Shown here: positions 38,879-51,457 of the stretch, in pieces
Layout of the letters: every line of letters starts with the position of its first letter
How positions within the stretch are numbered: the stretch's first letter is position 1
From: Glomus cerebriforme
Taxonomy: Eukaryota > Glomeromycota > Glomeromycetes > Glomerales > Glomeraceae
Direction: 5' to 3'
DNA: 64,000 nucleotides
Assembly (NCBI GenBank): GCA_003550305.1
Contig: QKYT01000074.1
Coordinates: forward strand, 190,828 to 254,827
Position numbers and translations under genes: made by a program
The notes under the pieces: model-generated
The model's database searches: none
What the model was told of the DNA's origin: nothing
The model's input: the letters and a program-made list of their open reading frames with translations, nothing else

Positions 38879-40624
38879 ATGATAAATGTGTTCCAAAGAC
38901 GACTTTATATTGTTTCTTCCAAATTAATAAATTTTCGACATTTTTCTTATGTAATTAACAATAATAAATATTTTAATCAACAATTTAAACCTTTTTCTAT
39001 AATGTCTTCTCAAGATAATCATAAATTATGTATGATCCCCGGTAAGAATTAATCTAAAATTTTTAATTTTTTTTATGATATAAAATTTTAACTTTTAACA
39101 TATTATTGAATTTTAATTATGTAGGTCCCGTAGAATTTCATGAAGATGTTTTAACATCAATGTCAACTCCTGCAACTTCTCATGTATCACCGTCATTTAT
39201 TCCAGTATTTGGTGAAAGTATAGAACTTTTGCGTAAATTATTCTTAACAGAAAAAGGACAACCATTCATTGTATCTGGATCAGGTACTTTAGGGTGGGAT
39301 ATGGTATCTTCGAATTTGGTTGAACCTGATGAAGATGCTTTAGTATTAAATACTGGTTATTTCGGTGATTCTTTCGCCGAGTGGTATGTAATATGTAAAT
39401 TTTTTTCTTCCATTAATTTTTCCTGATGACTAACATTTTTAATTAAATTTTTGAAAAAAAATAGTCTTAAAGTGTACGGAGCAAATGTGGTAGAAGTTAA
39501 AGCAGAAATTGGAGAAGCAACAACTCTTCAAGAAGTTTCTGATGCTTTATCAACCAAGTCATTTAAAGTTATTACTATTACTCATGTTGATACTTCAACG
39601 GGAGTATTAGCGGATGTTAAAGGAATATCAGAAGTAGTTAAAAAACAATCTCCAAATACTTTAATTATTGTTGATGGTGTTTGTTCTGTTGGTTGTGAAG
39701 AAATTCGATTTGATGAATGGGGTATTGACGTCGCTTTGACTGCAAGTCAAAAAGCTATTGGTGTTCCTCCTGGTTTATCAATTTTAGTTGCAAGTGAACG
39801 AGCTATTGTAGGTTTATATTATATTTAATAGTTTTTGTTCTTACTCTTCCTCATGATTTAAATTTATATTATTTAATAGCAAGTCTTCAAGAATCGTAAA
39901 GCACCAATTCCAAGTTATTATGCATCTTGGGCTCATTGGCTTCCAAGTATAAAAATTTAATCTTTTTTTTCGTACCTTTATAATTCTTTATTCTCTTTTA
40001 TTAACTCTTTTATATTTTATTAGTTATGAATGCTTATGAATCTCGTAAAGGAATGTATTTCGCTACTCCTCCAGTACAATTAATTTATGCATTAAATACA
40101 AGTTTAAAACAAATTACTTCGATTCCACTTGAAACAAGATTTGAACAACATAAAAAAGCTAGTAATTTTATCAAGAATACTGTCGAGTCTTTGGGATTAA
40201 AATTTGTAATTACATGATTGTTTTTTTTTATTCTCTTTTTGTCGATTATAATTAATTATGTTTAAAAAAAATTGTTTAAATTAAGGTTCCTAAACATAGA
40301 GAAGCTGCTGCTAATGGAATGACAGCTGTTTATTATCCCGATGGTATTCAACCCGCTGATTTACTTCAAAAAGTTGCCTCATATAACGTTGTTATTGCTG
40401 GCGGTTTACATAGAGCTATTGCTACAAAATATTTTAGAATTGGGTATGTTGTCTAATATATTTAACTATTTGGTTTTTTTTCATTTAATTACTTAATTAA
40501 ATTTTAAAAATTTTTTTTTAGGCATATGGGAATTAGTGTAACAGAACCAGAACGCAAACATTTGGATAATGTTATTCAAGCTTTAACTAGTAGTTTAAAA
40601 GAATTAGGTTATTCTGGAAAATAA
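38879..40624 (+). CDS. AGX1: Alanine-glyoxylate / serine-pyruvate aminotransferase, seven exons
   Basis: Exons: 38879-39041, 39125-39383, 39465-39807, 39880-39946, 40024-40205, 40286-40443, 40522-40624; 1275 nt, 424 aa. This is a class V PLP-dependent aminotransferase: PGPVEFHEDVL at the substrate entry, VSGSGTLGWDM, the PLP-holding IVDGVCSVG, and the Schiff-base lysine K237 in ASQKAIGVPPG. It converts glyoxylate to glycine with alanine or serine as amino donor. The first ATG adds 41 residues rich in Arg/Lys/Ser and lacking acidic residues (begins MINVFQRRLYIVSSK), a likely mitochondrial presequence; a second in-frame ATG at 39002 (MSSQDN) would give a cytosolic or peroxisomal form. The C-terminus GYSGK is not a standard peroxisomal PTS1. 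All introns are short, 68-82 nt. Single complete copy. Confidence 0.95.
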
Positions 40625-41744
40625 TATTATTCGCATATGGTATAAGGGATAATGTTAGGAATTATAAAAACAATGCTATTATTAAATCATTTAAAATATG
40701 TAGTATGTGTATTGAATCTAAATCGATCGTAAAAAAAGATTAAAAATTCAATTAACGAACCTTAACTAACATATTTGATACTATGATACTTTTGATATTG
40801 TGTATTGGGTAGAACTTCAGATATATGAAATTTTAAAATCCTTAGTCTACTTATTTATTATAAAACAATTTTTTTGGCAGACTAATAAATAATCATCAAA
40901 CTACTTGCCTTAACGTCAATTATAATAGGTATCATATTTTTGAGATATAGAGGTGATTAAAGTTCAGTATGACAAGAGTTCAGCAATGAACTGAATCCTA
41001 CATCCGAAGTGCAAATGATGAGGAATTTTGAATCAGTATTCTACTTGGTAACTAATTGTGATTTTCTTGGATTTAGCGACAATACCCACGTCAAAAGATA
41101 AAGTAAAAGCTGATTTTTTTTTCATCGCTAGTATTTATCTTATTAAATTTGAATTTGAAAGGGTAAATTAAAAATATGAAATTTGCCTTGGGATGGAGAC
41201 TTCCTAATTTCGCCGTTTAATGGATTTACCAAAAAAAAGACGAAATTTAGAAATTACTGTATATCGACTAGTTTATTCCAACTAAATCCATTTCACTGGG
41301 ATTATGAATATAAATTTAAATTCATTTTCATCATTATTTAAGGTGATTATTTATTTTATCAGTTTAATTAATGTTTGATAAGATTACTATTTATAACTAC
41401 ATGAGACCAACAAATAATTCCACTTTAATTAATCATGAGCTGTAGAATCTTTACTAGAAATCCGTCGCGTAATTGGCCAATGAAAATGCAAGAGTTTATT
41501 ATTCAAGTTTATAACTCCCCCCGGAATTACAATGAAACTCAATATCACTTATCACGACGCGTCTGGTGGAATTACGACTAAATTATAAAGTTATTTAATT
41601 GTTTAATAAAATTTTGTCACTGACGGTGTGACATGTGTCACACTTCCCATTTTCTTATTTTACCGTAAAGGAATTACTATGGACTTTGCTTGCAACTACC
41701 GGTTTAGGATAAAAGGTGATTTAGGAAAAAATTTTTTTTATTTA
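40625..41744. other. Intergenic, no supported gene
   Basis: 3' flank of the aminotransferase gene followed by unassigned DNA. Patches near 41180-41240 and 41460-41580 are richer in G/C and resemble repeat material, but no domain or terminal repeat could be defined. Confidence 0.45.
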
Positions 41745-44090
41745 TATTTTTTAATAGTGAGTGCAAGTTAATCTAGGAAATCGTGCCAAACGGTTTACTA
41801 TGTATATAGGCCATAACTGTAAACTAATCCCAAACTCATGTCAGGGTGCCTCACTTATCTTTTTGAGTGATAAGCATTGGCACTCATATACAGTAATTTT
41901 ACTGAACTTTAAAGATAAGAATTGTAAAACTATAATGATCTATGTAGAGTCCAATTGCTCAAGTGTATGGAGCCCATAAGAGCCATCCGTTAGGATTAAC
42001 TGGATGTTGATTTTTGTCACGTGTCCTGTGTCATTTGCGTTTGTTGGTGTTTCTGTGATATAGTCGGTTGTCTTTCTTAGATATTCCCAATGGTTGTTCC
42101 CATTTCTGATCAATATCTTTGCGGAAGTGAAGCACGTGATGCGTGCTAGCGTTACGGTTTTTGTAATGATAGTATCAATTGATTTGGGGATAAGATGATG
42201 AATCAAAAGATAAATCAGGAGACTCTGTTCTATGTTCGTAATAGGATGGAATATATTAATGTCCGTTGTGATAGCATATAAGGGAGTATTGTTATTTGGT
42301 GGTTAATCAGTAGGTCTTTGTAGCTTGAGTACTGAATTTAGTGTATCTTTGTGTTGATTGCTGTATTCATTGGTGTCTTCTGCTGATATTGAGCAGATTG
42401 GGCACATGATTCAGATAATAAGTTTTTAGAATGTTACCTGTAGGGTAAATATTGTTAAAAGATTTAATCTTGGTGCCTTGTATTTTTGAAAGTTTTCTGA
42501 TGTATGAGTTTTCAGTGGGTTGTATTTAAGCCATAGTTCAGTAGAGTGCCATCCAGTCTACATCTGAAATCTGTACGTAGGGATGTAAGGGGAACAGTTT
42601 CGAATTATGGAAAAAGTCATTGAAAGTTTTAGCTCTTGATACACGGGATGCCCATCTTCTAATGTTTTTATTGATCACCTAAGTTGTTCCAGCTTTCATA
42701 TAGGGCGATTATATTAGGTACAAAATGTGGGTTAATTGTTATCGAGTCTGGTAAGGTAGTAGCAGATTTTGCTAATGTGTCAGCTAAATCGTTGTTCGAG
42801 TGTGCTTTAATTTTAACAAAAGTAATATTTAAATTGGAAGTGTTGACGATGTGTGAGATGTGTGATATAAATTTCCAAGTGGTGTAATTATTATATTTTA
42901 ATTGTTGTCTATTAGACGTTGAGGCGTTTGTAATCTGTACAAGACTTTGTATCACAATCTATTATTAATTTTTCGCGGATTTCATAAATTTTGTATAAGA
43001 TCTTTTATAATTATAATTATAAAGATGGGAGATGCGATTTACGCGCGATCATTTTATCATTATTCGATGCATATCTCTACTGCGTAAGAAAGACGGAATA
43101 GTCACGTGATTTGAAATTTGAGGGTATAAATGCAGTTGGCGGAGTCTGTGATTAGTCTGTGTGGAGAGTTTGCTGTTCTTTGGACTGTATACAGAGCGGT
43201 AGCAATCACCATGCTTCTGCTAGGGTAGAAAGACAGTCCTAGTTGAATGGCGAATTCATTTGACTGATCCATCTGTGTAAAATGAGAAGCGTGTGAATAG
43301 TCTAAATTGATGTTTGAGATCAGAAAGTTGGTATAAAGTGTTTTTGCATCCTAAAAGGTAATTAGCAATTAAGGGGTCGATATGCTGTGTGTGAGTATTA
43401 TTTGTATCGTGCATGTCTGTTTCTATGTCTATACTCTATAGTGTATTTTCATTGTTAGGAAATGGTGATCATGGTGGACGTGTATACATTAAATTCCATT
43501 GTTTTCAAGGTGTATGGGTTTGAATAAAACTTTGAATTTTTAAAGGTATTTGGGAGTTTCTATATGTTTTTTGATCGTGATTTTAATTAATCTATGTGTG
43601 GGAGTTAGTATAACACATTTGGGGTGTAGAGTATGTAACGAACAGCCGTTAGTTTTCTAAAGTTAAATTGTTACATTCATCTGTGAGCGGTGTGTGTTTC
43701 TAATGTTCTATGTATGTAGTGTTGACTGCTGTGGGATTATTTATCCATTCAATTGTTTTTCCGATAATAATATTTTGATTCTGACCATTCATTTAAACCA
43801 TTATGAAATTGGTCCTTTGTATTTAGTGTTGTGTTTAACAGTAAGATCTTTCCATGTTTCAAGTATAGAAGTATATTGGTCTGCGAATATGATTCGTTTA
43901 TTTCTAAGGCTGGAAATTTGAGCGTTTGTTAGATTGTTTAAATGAAATCTTATTTCCGTGTTACCTCCTGTAATGGTGGTGTCAACAATTGGTTGGATTG
44001 TTATTCCAGTACTGAAAAGTTTGATACATCGTGTCAGATATGAATCCGGTTTCTGTATGGGCGGTAAATTGTTAATTTAATATCTGGGAA
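41745..44090 (-). pseudogene. LINE relic with RNase H domain
   Basis: Read from 44090 downwards the minus strand gives RFHLNNLTNAQISSLRNKRI, PLIANYLLGCKNTLYQLSDL, then RFSFYTDGS with the first RNase H catalytic aspartate (about 43270), LAEAWVIATALYTVQRTANS, ITDSANCIYTLKF (second Asp region), and after an interruption VKIKAHSNNDLADTLAKSA (about 42755-42815), the His/Asp end of RNase H. This is the C-terminal RNase H found in Rhizophagus-type LINE polyproteins. Frameshifts and stops are frequent. Between about 42960 and 43125 unrelated DNA with a CACGTG (43103) separates the two halves of RNase H, probably a small inserted element. Downstream minus-strand frames (42206-41940) are the decayed C-terminus or 3' region. 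Confidence 0.65.
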
Positions 44091-45928
44091 ATATTTTATT
44101 TTTATTAAGAGATGAAAAATAGATTTCAACAATATCTAATATGTGAACATATAGAATTATAATAACTAAATATTCCTAAACTAAGTGCAATGCCCGGGAA
44201 CATCTCTTAATCTTATCAAATATCGCACTGACAATGGATGATTCTAAAAAAAGTAGAAAAAAAAATCCAAACCCCTACACTAATATAGTCTATACCTCCT
44301 TTCTAACGCGTTACCTAAACCCATCGTAACACCGACTTTTCGCCGTGAGACAGAGAGAAGCCTACAAAATACAGTATCTCGGAAATATGGATGTGACTAT
44401 TTGTACGATAATATCACGTGACTGTCAACCGTCCTAAAATTTTAGATACTATAAATGAAAAAGTAATTATTCTTAATAAGTACGATAAATTATATGTAAA
44501 ATTCTAAGTACTATGGCCATTTTCATAGTAGGATCGAGCATATACAAAGTAAATTGGGAAATGATTACCAATCAAATTAAGTTTCAAGATCAAATCAATA
44601 TTTTGTAAAATATTCAAAATAATAATTAAATACCTTTTTCGTGTTATTTTCACAATAAGCTAATGGCTCAAAAAAGTAGAAACGGAAACATGCTTATCAC
44701 GAGCAATTTCATCAAGTCCAATTACATATATAAATAACATTATTAACATTCATAACATTTTGATTATAAGTCTTTGTGTCATCCTAGTATTTGTCTCAGG
44801 GGATTAGTTTAATACAGTTTCCCATTTTCTATAGAAGTGCAACACTTTGTTTATTAAAATACTAACATAAAGAAGCTTTTAAATCTGTTCTTTAGAATAA
44901 CAATCATATACACTATTTCAAGATGCTGGAGGCATACTAAAAAAATTTATTATAAAAAGCCTTTATATTTTAGTAAAATTTACTGTTTCTGGTTGGCTAT
45001 AGAAACTACATTTATCATGATATAATGATGATCTACACTTACTGTACAGTAAATACACCTTTGATAATTATCAAAAAAAAAAAGATTCATTGCAAGTATA
45101 TTTTAAAATCTGTACGCAAGTAAAATTACACATGGATTTCAAATTTTTGTCTTACAGTATATATACATAATATATTTAGAATATAATGAAATTATTTTTT
45201 ATAAAATTAAATTTTATTTTTAGAAAATAAAACCTAAAAATAAAGTTTCAAAAATAGGTCAGTGAACAATTGCCAGTTTATTAAGAGAATTCCTTTTTTT
45301 CGATGAGATTCTGTTAAGATAAGGGAGTATCCGTAAAAAAGATGTAACAATTGAAAACAATACACAAAAAAAAAAATTTCGAGTACATGTTAATGACCTG
45401 ATCATACGATCTTGCCGCAGTGCAGTTATAAAAAAATTATCAAATGAAAAACAATCGATTTATTAATTCGTTTTTCAATCAATTCGATTTTGACAGAATC
45501 GAATTTAATTCCTAGTCCCCACTGGTAACGATAATGTCATAATTCAAAATTAATGTGTGATACTATTAGATCAAATATTTTTCTCATTATTAATACATAA
45601 TTGTTATAAATGCTGAAATCAGCTCATGATTCGGAGTTCAGTTAAAAATCTCGAATAAAATAAGAAAAGGAAAAAAAAGAATCAATGATCATTGACAACC
45701 AATGTCCGCTTATGTAATACAGTAAAGATATCAGCAAACGTAATTATAGAGGATCGACATTTTATTTATTTTACTTATGGTAAACAAAAAAATTTGACAA
45801 ACGTTACCTATTCACCAAATCATTTTTTTTTTAGATGGACTGAATCATATTCTCAAACCGTATATAAACCATTTCTTTATACCTGAAGTCCACATATCGT
45901 ATTTACTATTTCTATCAATTTTATCAAC
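44091..45928. other. Intergenic, no supported gene
   Basis: AT-rich, contains CACGTG at 44415 and several small unassigned repeat-like patches. Ends with the upstream region of the first secreted-protein gene. Confidence 0.45.
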
Positions 45929-46986
45929 ATGAAAATGTCAAGAGATATTCTTTTTCTTCGATTATTTATTTTCATGAATTGTATTTTCCAGGGGTTTGGT
46001 CAAATTTCTAATGTTTTACCTGGTAAGTTGAGAAAGTTACAATTTTTTATCCAAATTTCAGCTTCTAGATAAATAAATTTATTTACTTCTATTAGATGGA
46101 TGGGGTCGCGCCGGAGATAGCCCACAAAATTATATAATGGGAGTCGATTCCACGGTATTTTATGGGTCAGCTGTAAGAACTTTTTTTTGATTTTAGTTCA
46201 AATATCAAGTTTTCATACTAATATGAGCTTATTTGAGTAGCCCGGACGTAGTGGTATTATAAAATCACTTCCAAACATCAATCCAAACGGGTTTGGTACT
46301 TTGATGCAAGAATTTATTCCTAAAGATTATTTAGGCAAACGAGTTCAATTATCAGGTTTCATAAAAAATAATGTAAGGATTATTAGAAAATACAATGATT
46401 TTTTACTTTATTTTATTTATTTGTTTTTATATATATATGTTTTAGAATGTCCTAGGCTGGGTTGGTATGTGGATGCGTGTCGATAGCGTAAATGGCAGTT
46501 TTGATAATATGAGTAATCGACCAATAAATGGTAGTATACTTGCTTAATTATTTTAATAATCAATAATCATTTGAAGATTCAAAACTATGGTTTTATTTAT
46601 AGGTACCGGTGATTGGAAATCAGTTGAAAATGTTTTAGATGTTCCTGAGGATACAAGCAATCTTGCTTTTGGTATTTTATTAGTTGGTGAGTATCTTACA
46701 CTGGTCGATGCCCATCATGATTTCCATTTATTAGGAGCACATCATGGAAATTGGACAAGTTTCCATGAAATTTTCATAGTGGAACTATATTAGTTTAATT
46801 TTTCCAAATATAATTATGGTATTCGCCTTTTATTGTTATTTAGGTGAAGGAGAAGCTTGGCTAGACGAATGCAAATTTGAAATTGTAGACCCAACTCTAG
46901 TCCCGACAACTGAGATCTTAAACAATGCTGTACCTTTCGTTGATACTACTGGAGAACTCAATTATCCAATTAATCTCTCTTTCTAA
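45929..46986 (+). CDS. Small secreted protein, copy A of an inverted gene pair
   Basis: Exons: 45929-46022, 46096-46172, 46241-46372, 46446-46530, 46603-46686, 46844-46986; 615 nt, 204 aa. An N-terminal hydrophobic signal peptide (about residues 1-25, ending near FQGFGQ) precedes one compact domain of about 180 residues: SGIIKSLPNINPNGFGTLMQ, KRVQLSGFIKN, LGWVGMWMRVDSVNGSFDNM, NRPINGTGDWKSVENVLDVP, NLAFGILLVGEGEAWLDECK. This strand-rich pattern, with a WxGMWMRVD core and FGILL...G.(V/A)W(I/L)D(D/E) end, matches a jelly-roll-like domain I recall from bacterial proteins, where it often stands alone or after a regulator; function there is not established to my knowledge. Secretion is inferred. 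The near-identical convergent copy at 48014-49113 has the same six exons. Confidence 0.87.
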
Positions 46987-48013
46987 CTACTGTATTCCTG
47001 ATTTCCTTAATATGCAGTAACTGAAAAGCAAATGGGAATATTAACTATATAGTTACTACCATATTATTCTGTTTTTTTTTTTGCTGTGATTAATTTATAT
47101 ATAAAAAATTTTATCATGTAACTTCATTAAAATAATAAATTTTAAAAATATATATACAGTATATTATGTTATTATTATAACTCAAAAAATGACAATAAAT
47201 TTAATTGTAACTGCATTATGTCGTATAGATTTTTATTTTCTTTCTAATAAATATTTAATAATAATAATTAATTAAAAAATAAAGAGCCTTTATTAGAACC
47301 AAAATCATTATTGAATTTTATTAAAAATAAAATATTCCACCATCCTCCCCCACCTTCTTGCGTATATCAGATATTAAATAGTGTCGATGATTATACTTAT
47401 AATTAATATAATGAATATAAAGGGGTATATAAAAATTCGGGACTAAATAAGTGTGCTTAAAGGAGGGTGTGCTTATATAGAAGGTGCCTATAGAAGACGA
47501 TTGTAGTATTTACGATTTATTATCCAATTTATGATATAAATGTCTTCATATAATTTTTTATCATAAAGTATTTCACGTACTTAAAAGATTTTTTGTAAAC
47601 AATTTGTGATAAGTAGATAAGTAATATTAATGTCTATTGAATATTGAAACATTCTAAATTTCTAATATTTGAATTTTTGATCGCGTTTATACATTTGAAA
47701 TAAAATACAATAATAAGAATAATAAGGGATAAATCTGCCAGAAATGAACAGCTATTTTTATTAAAATCAAGATTTACAGTAACTACATGGCGTACATAAT
47801 AAATTATGCAATGTTCGTATTTAGAGTTGAATACATATTTCAATGTAATTAGTATAAAGTACAATATAAATTCTAGACGTGTAGATTTTAATCTTTGTAA
47901 AATAAAGCTTTCAATATTTATTTAAATGATTGATGATTTCATAAATAATATACAATTTGATATACAGAGCAAGTTAATAAACCTTTGCCCAATTATGGGA
48001 AAGAAGTACAGAG
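46987..48013. other. Spacer between the convergent secreted-protein genes
   Basis: AT-rich, shared 3' side of both genes. Near 47450-47505 (minus strand) 'gtcttctataggcacc' and 'tatataagcacaccctcc' resemble the pogo-like ends near 15833 and 22544. The minus-strand open frame at 47634-47864 shows no features. Confidence 0.45.
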
Positions 48014-49113
48014 TTAGAAAGAGAGATTAATTGGATAAGTAAGTTCTCCAGGAGTATCAAAGAAAGGACCGACATTGTTGTTTAAGATCTCAGTTGTCGG
48101 GACTAGAGTTGGGTCTACAATTTCAAATTTACATTCGTCTAGCCAAGCTTCTCCTTCACCTAAATAACAATAAAAGGCGAATACCATAATTATATTTGGA
48201 GAAATTAAACTAAAAACTAACACTGATCGAAGAGATATAGTTCCACTATGAAAATTTTATGGAAACTTGTCCAATTTCTATGATGTGCTCCTAATAAATG
48301 GAAACACATCGCTTCGACCAGTGTAAGATACTCACCGACTAATAAAATACCAAAAGCAAGATTGTTTGTATCCTCAGGAACATCTAAAACATTTTCAACT
48401 GATTTCCAATCACCGGTACCTATAAATAAACCCATAGTTTTGAATCTTCAAATGATTATTGATTATTAAAATAATTAAGCAAGTATACTACCATTTATTG
48501 GTCGATTACTCATATTATCAAAACTGCCATTTACGCTATCGACACGCATCCACATACCAACCCAGCCTAGGACATTCTAAAACATACATATATATATATA
48601 TATAAAAATAAACAAATAAATAAAATAAAGTAAAAAATCATTGTATTTTCTAATAATCCTTACATTATTTTTTATGAAACCTGATAATCGAACCCGTTTG
48701 TCTAAATAATCTTTAGGAATAAATTCTTGCGTCAAAGTACCAAACCCATTTGGATTTATGTTTGGAAGTGATTTTATAATACCACTACGTCCGGGCTACT
48801 CAAATAAGTCCATATTATTGTAAAAACTTGATATTTGAACTAAAATCAAAAAAAAGTTCTTACAGCTGTCCCGTAAAATACCGTGGAATCGACTCCCATT
48901 ATATAATTTTGTGGGCTATCTCCGACTTCTCCGTAGTTACTCCACCCATCTAATAAGAAAGAAATAAATTTATTTATCTAGAAGTTGAGAATAAATAAAG
49001 GATTGTAGCATTTTCAATTTACCAGGTAAAATTTTAGAAATTTGACCAAAGACTTGGAAAATACAGTTCATGAAAACAAATAATCGAAAAAGAAAAAGAA
49101 AATCTTTTTGCAT
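48014..49113 (-). CDS. Small secreted protein, copy B of an inverted gene pair
   Basis: Exons (minus): 49113-49023, 48949-48864, 48795-48664, 48576-48492, 48419-48336, 48159-48014; 624 nt, 207 aa, all introns at the same positions as copy A. The protein differs from copy A in the signal peptide (MQKDFLFLFRLFVF), a three-residue longer start of the mature domain (DGWSNYGEVGDSPQNYI against DGWGRAGDSPQNYI), and scattered substitutions (TLTQEF for TLMQEF; NNNVGPFFDTPGELTYP for NNAVPFVDTTGELNYP). Introns are also strongly conserved, so the duplication is recent. Both copies are intact, so both are probably expressed. Confidence 0.87.
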
Positions 49114-49420
49114 TTTAATGTTGGCACGGTTTGACTTTGAATAATATTTAAAAAGAGAACGAATACGTAATGTAAATTTAGGTGTATCTATAATTTTCTT
49201 AATAATACTAATTTTTAAATACAAACATTTTACTTTAATTTTAATAAAAAAGGAATTAGGACCTTTTTTATGGAGAATTTAACGTTAAATATTTGAATTT
49301 CATATAATTTGTCCAAATCGGCGTGCAATATTTTATCGGGATTATTAAACACCGGTATATAATAACAACATATTCTTCACATTTTAAATGCTTTTTTAAA
49401 AAATTTTAAATTTTTTTAAA

Positions 49421-50941
49421 ATGATCAGGTTTCACATATATTTTCTTATATTTAATACATTACTATTTACAGCATCCATATATGCTCAATATAGTTCAAC
49501 GGCGAGATATGCGCACGCATCAATATTAATTGATTCAAAATTATATTTTATAGGTGGTTTTGATTCTAGTGGTAAAATGAAATCAGATTTCTTTTATCTT
49601 GACCTCTCTATCCAATTTTCATCAAACGACGTACTTAAATTCATACAAATAAACAATAATGACTTAACACCAAATGCATGGTGTAATGCAGCAACAACAA
49701 ATAATATAATATATCTACTTGGTTGTTTTATGATAAATGATAACTCGAGCCTTATTTATCAATATAGTATTAGTTCAAATAAATGGTCCATACCTTCTAT
49801 CTCTGGAACACCATCACCAGCACATAGAATAAAAAATGGTGTATCTATTGATCATTCTACGGGAAGAATTTATTATTTTGGTGGTGAGGACGATGCAAAT
49901 AAGCTCCTTAATGATATGTGGATACTTTATAATATCAATAATAATCAATTAAGTTGGCAGCAATTAACACCTGCTCTCCAACCAAGTTGTTGTTCTAGCG
50001 CTGTATTATTGCCAGATGGATATATCTTGTATATTGGCGGAAGAAATAATGATCCCAATAATGACCCTATGAGAATGAATAATGTATGTATAATAAAATT
50101 ATTTAAGTGAATGCGTTTTTGAAGAAGCATAAATTTATTATCTGTTTAATTTTAAGATAACACGATATAATACAATATCAAACACTTGGGATTTTGTTGT
50201 AAGTTAATGATAATATAATTACAATACAATTTTCATTTTTTATAATATTATTTTTGTTAATTGTTTAGAAAACCACTGGTGTTGCTCAATTCTATAGATT
50301 AGGTTTCTCGGCAGTTCTAGGTACACAATTTTAATTGAAATACTAATATGGTATTATAAGATCATATTAACTTCTTTATGTATCATCTTTTTAGTACCAG
50401 ATGGAAGAATAATTGTATATGGAGGTATGTTTCCAGGCGTACAACTCCCATCAAATGATCTAAATGTGCTAAATACAACCACATATGAATGGATGATACC
50501 AGAAGTTAGAAATAAACAAGATACAAAATCTTTTCACACCGCAAATCTATATGATAATTACATGATTGTTGCTTTTGGTAAATTGATTTGTTTATAGCTA
50601 TTATCGTATAAACTTATTAATTTGTTATTAATTTAAGTACTTTTTATTTTTAAAAAAAAGGTATTGGAACTGATAATACACCTAGTTCAGAAATATTGTT
50701 ACTTGATATAACTGATATTACAATGTACAAATGGATACCAGATTTTATACCAACAAGTAACTCTTCTAATGGAAATAATGAAAACAATGGAAAGAAAAAT
50801 GTTAGTAAAATTATTGGTGCTGTTATTGGCAGTGTGGTTGGTATAGTTAGTATTTGTTTATTAAGTTTCTTTGGTTATAAATTTTATAAAAAAAGAAATA
50901 ACAAACAAGAAATTTCTAGGAATGTGATTGATAATTTTTAA
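49421..50941 (+). CDS. Kelch-repeat protein with signal peptide and C-terminal membrane anchor
   Basis: Exons: 49421-50083, 50157-50198 (42 nt), 50269-50320, 50395-50577, 50661-50941; 1221 nt, 406 aa. A hydrophobic leader (FHIYFLIFNTLLFTASIYAQ) is followed by six Kelch/galactose-oxidase-type blades, each with a hydrophobic strand before a glycine pair or its remnant: ILIDSKLYFIGG, NNIIYLLGCF, STGRIYYFGG, PDGYILYIGG, PDGRIIVYGG, DNYMIVAFG. A Ser/Asn/Gly-rich stalk (TSNSSNGNNENNGKK) leads to one membrane helix (about 364-386, VIGSVVGIVSICLLSF) and a basic tail (KFYKKRNNK). The topology is type I: a propeller outside the cell or in the lumen and a short cytoplasmic tail without a kinase. Large Kelch/TM families of this kind occur in Rhizophagus; ligands are unknown. 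Confidence 0.88.
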
Positions 50942-51457
50942 ATAAATTTTTGTATAATTTATCAAAATAAATTACGAGTATGTCTTACCTTAAATATTTG
51001 ATAATTATCGTTGACAGTTTATAGATATGCGGAGCTTCATTACGTAACGGTATGCATCTAATATTCGATTATATCACATTGACCATTTACGACTTACGAG
51101 TACAGTAATTTCAAAGCAACTCCATGTAGAATTATTAAAAACATTAATAATTATATCTTCAATAACTTTTTGTTAATGTTTATCATTTTTTTTATGAAAA
51201 TTCAGAATATTTTCAAACCATCCTAACTAGTTTCAGCACGTTTTCCGTTAATCGGCTAAATTTTGGCGTAACATGGACTGCAAACAGACAATAATAATAT
51301 TAATCTTCCCACTAATATATCATTCAATGAAATAAATTGCAGATACAGATATCATAAATGCACCACATGATTATTCGTGACCGCACAATATAATCTATCG
51401 TTATATATGTTTTTTATTCCCACAGAAATTTTTTTAAACAAACATTATTTCTTTACT
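50942..51457. promoter_or_regulatory. Region between the Kelch gene and kinase/Sel1 gene 3
   Basis: 516 bp holding the 3' end of the Kelch gene and the promoter of kinase/Sel1 gene 3. A CACATG word (51364) stands about 95 bp before the start, where paralogue 2 has CACGTG. An upstream in-frame ATG at 51377 would extend the kinase by 27 residues but has no counterpart in the paralogues. Confidence 0.35.

Noticed and set aside
46587..46793. 68-codon frame reading through an intron of secreted gene A
   Set aside because: The retained-intron reading breaks the domain; the spliced form matches copy B and closes in frame.
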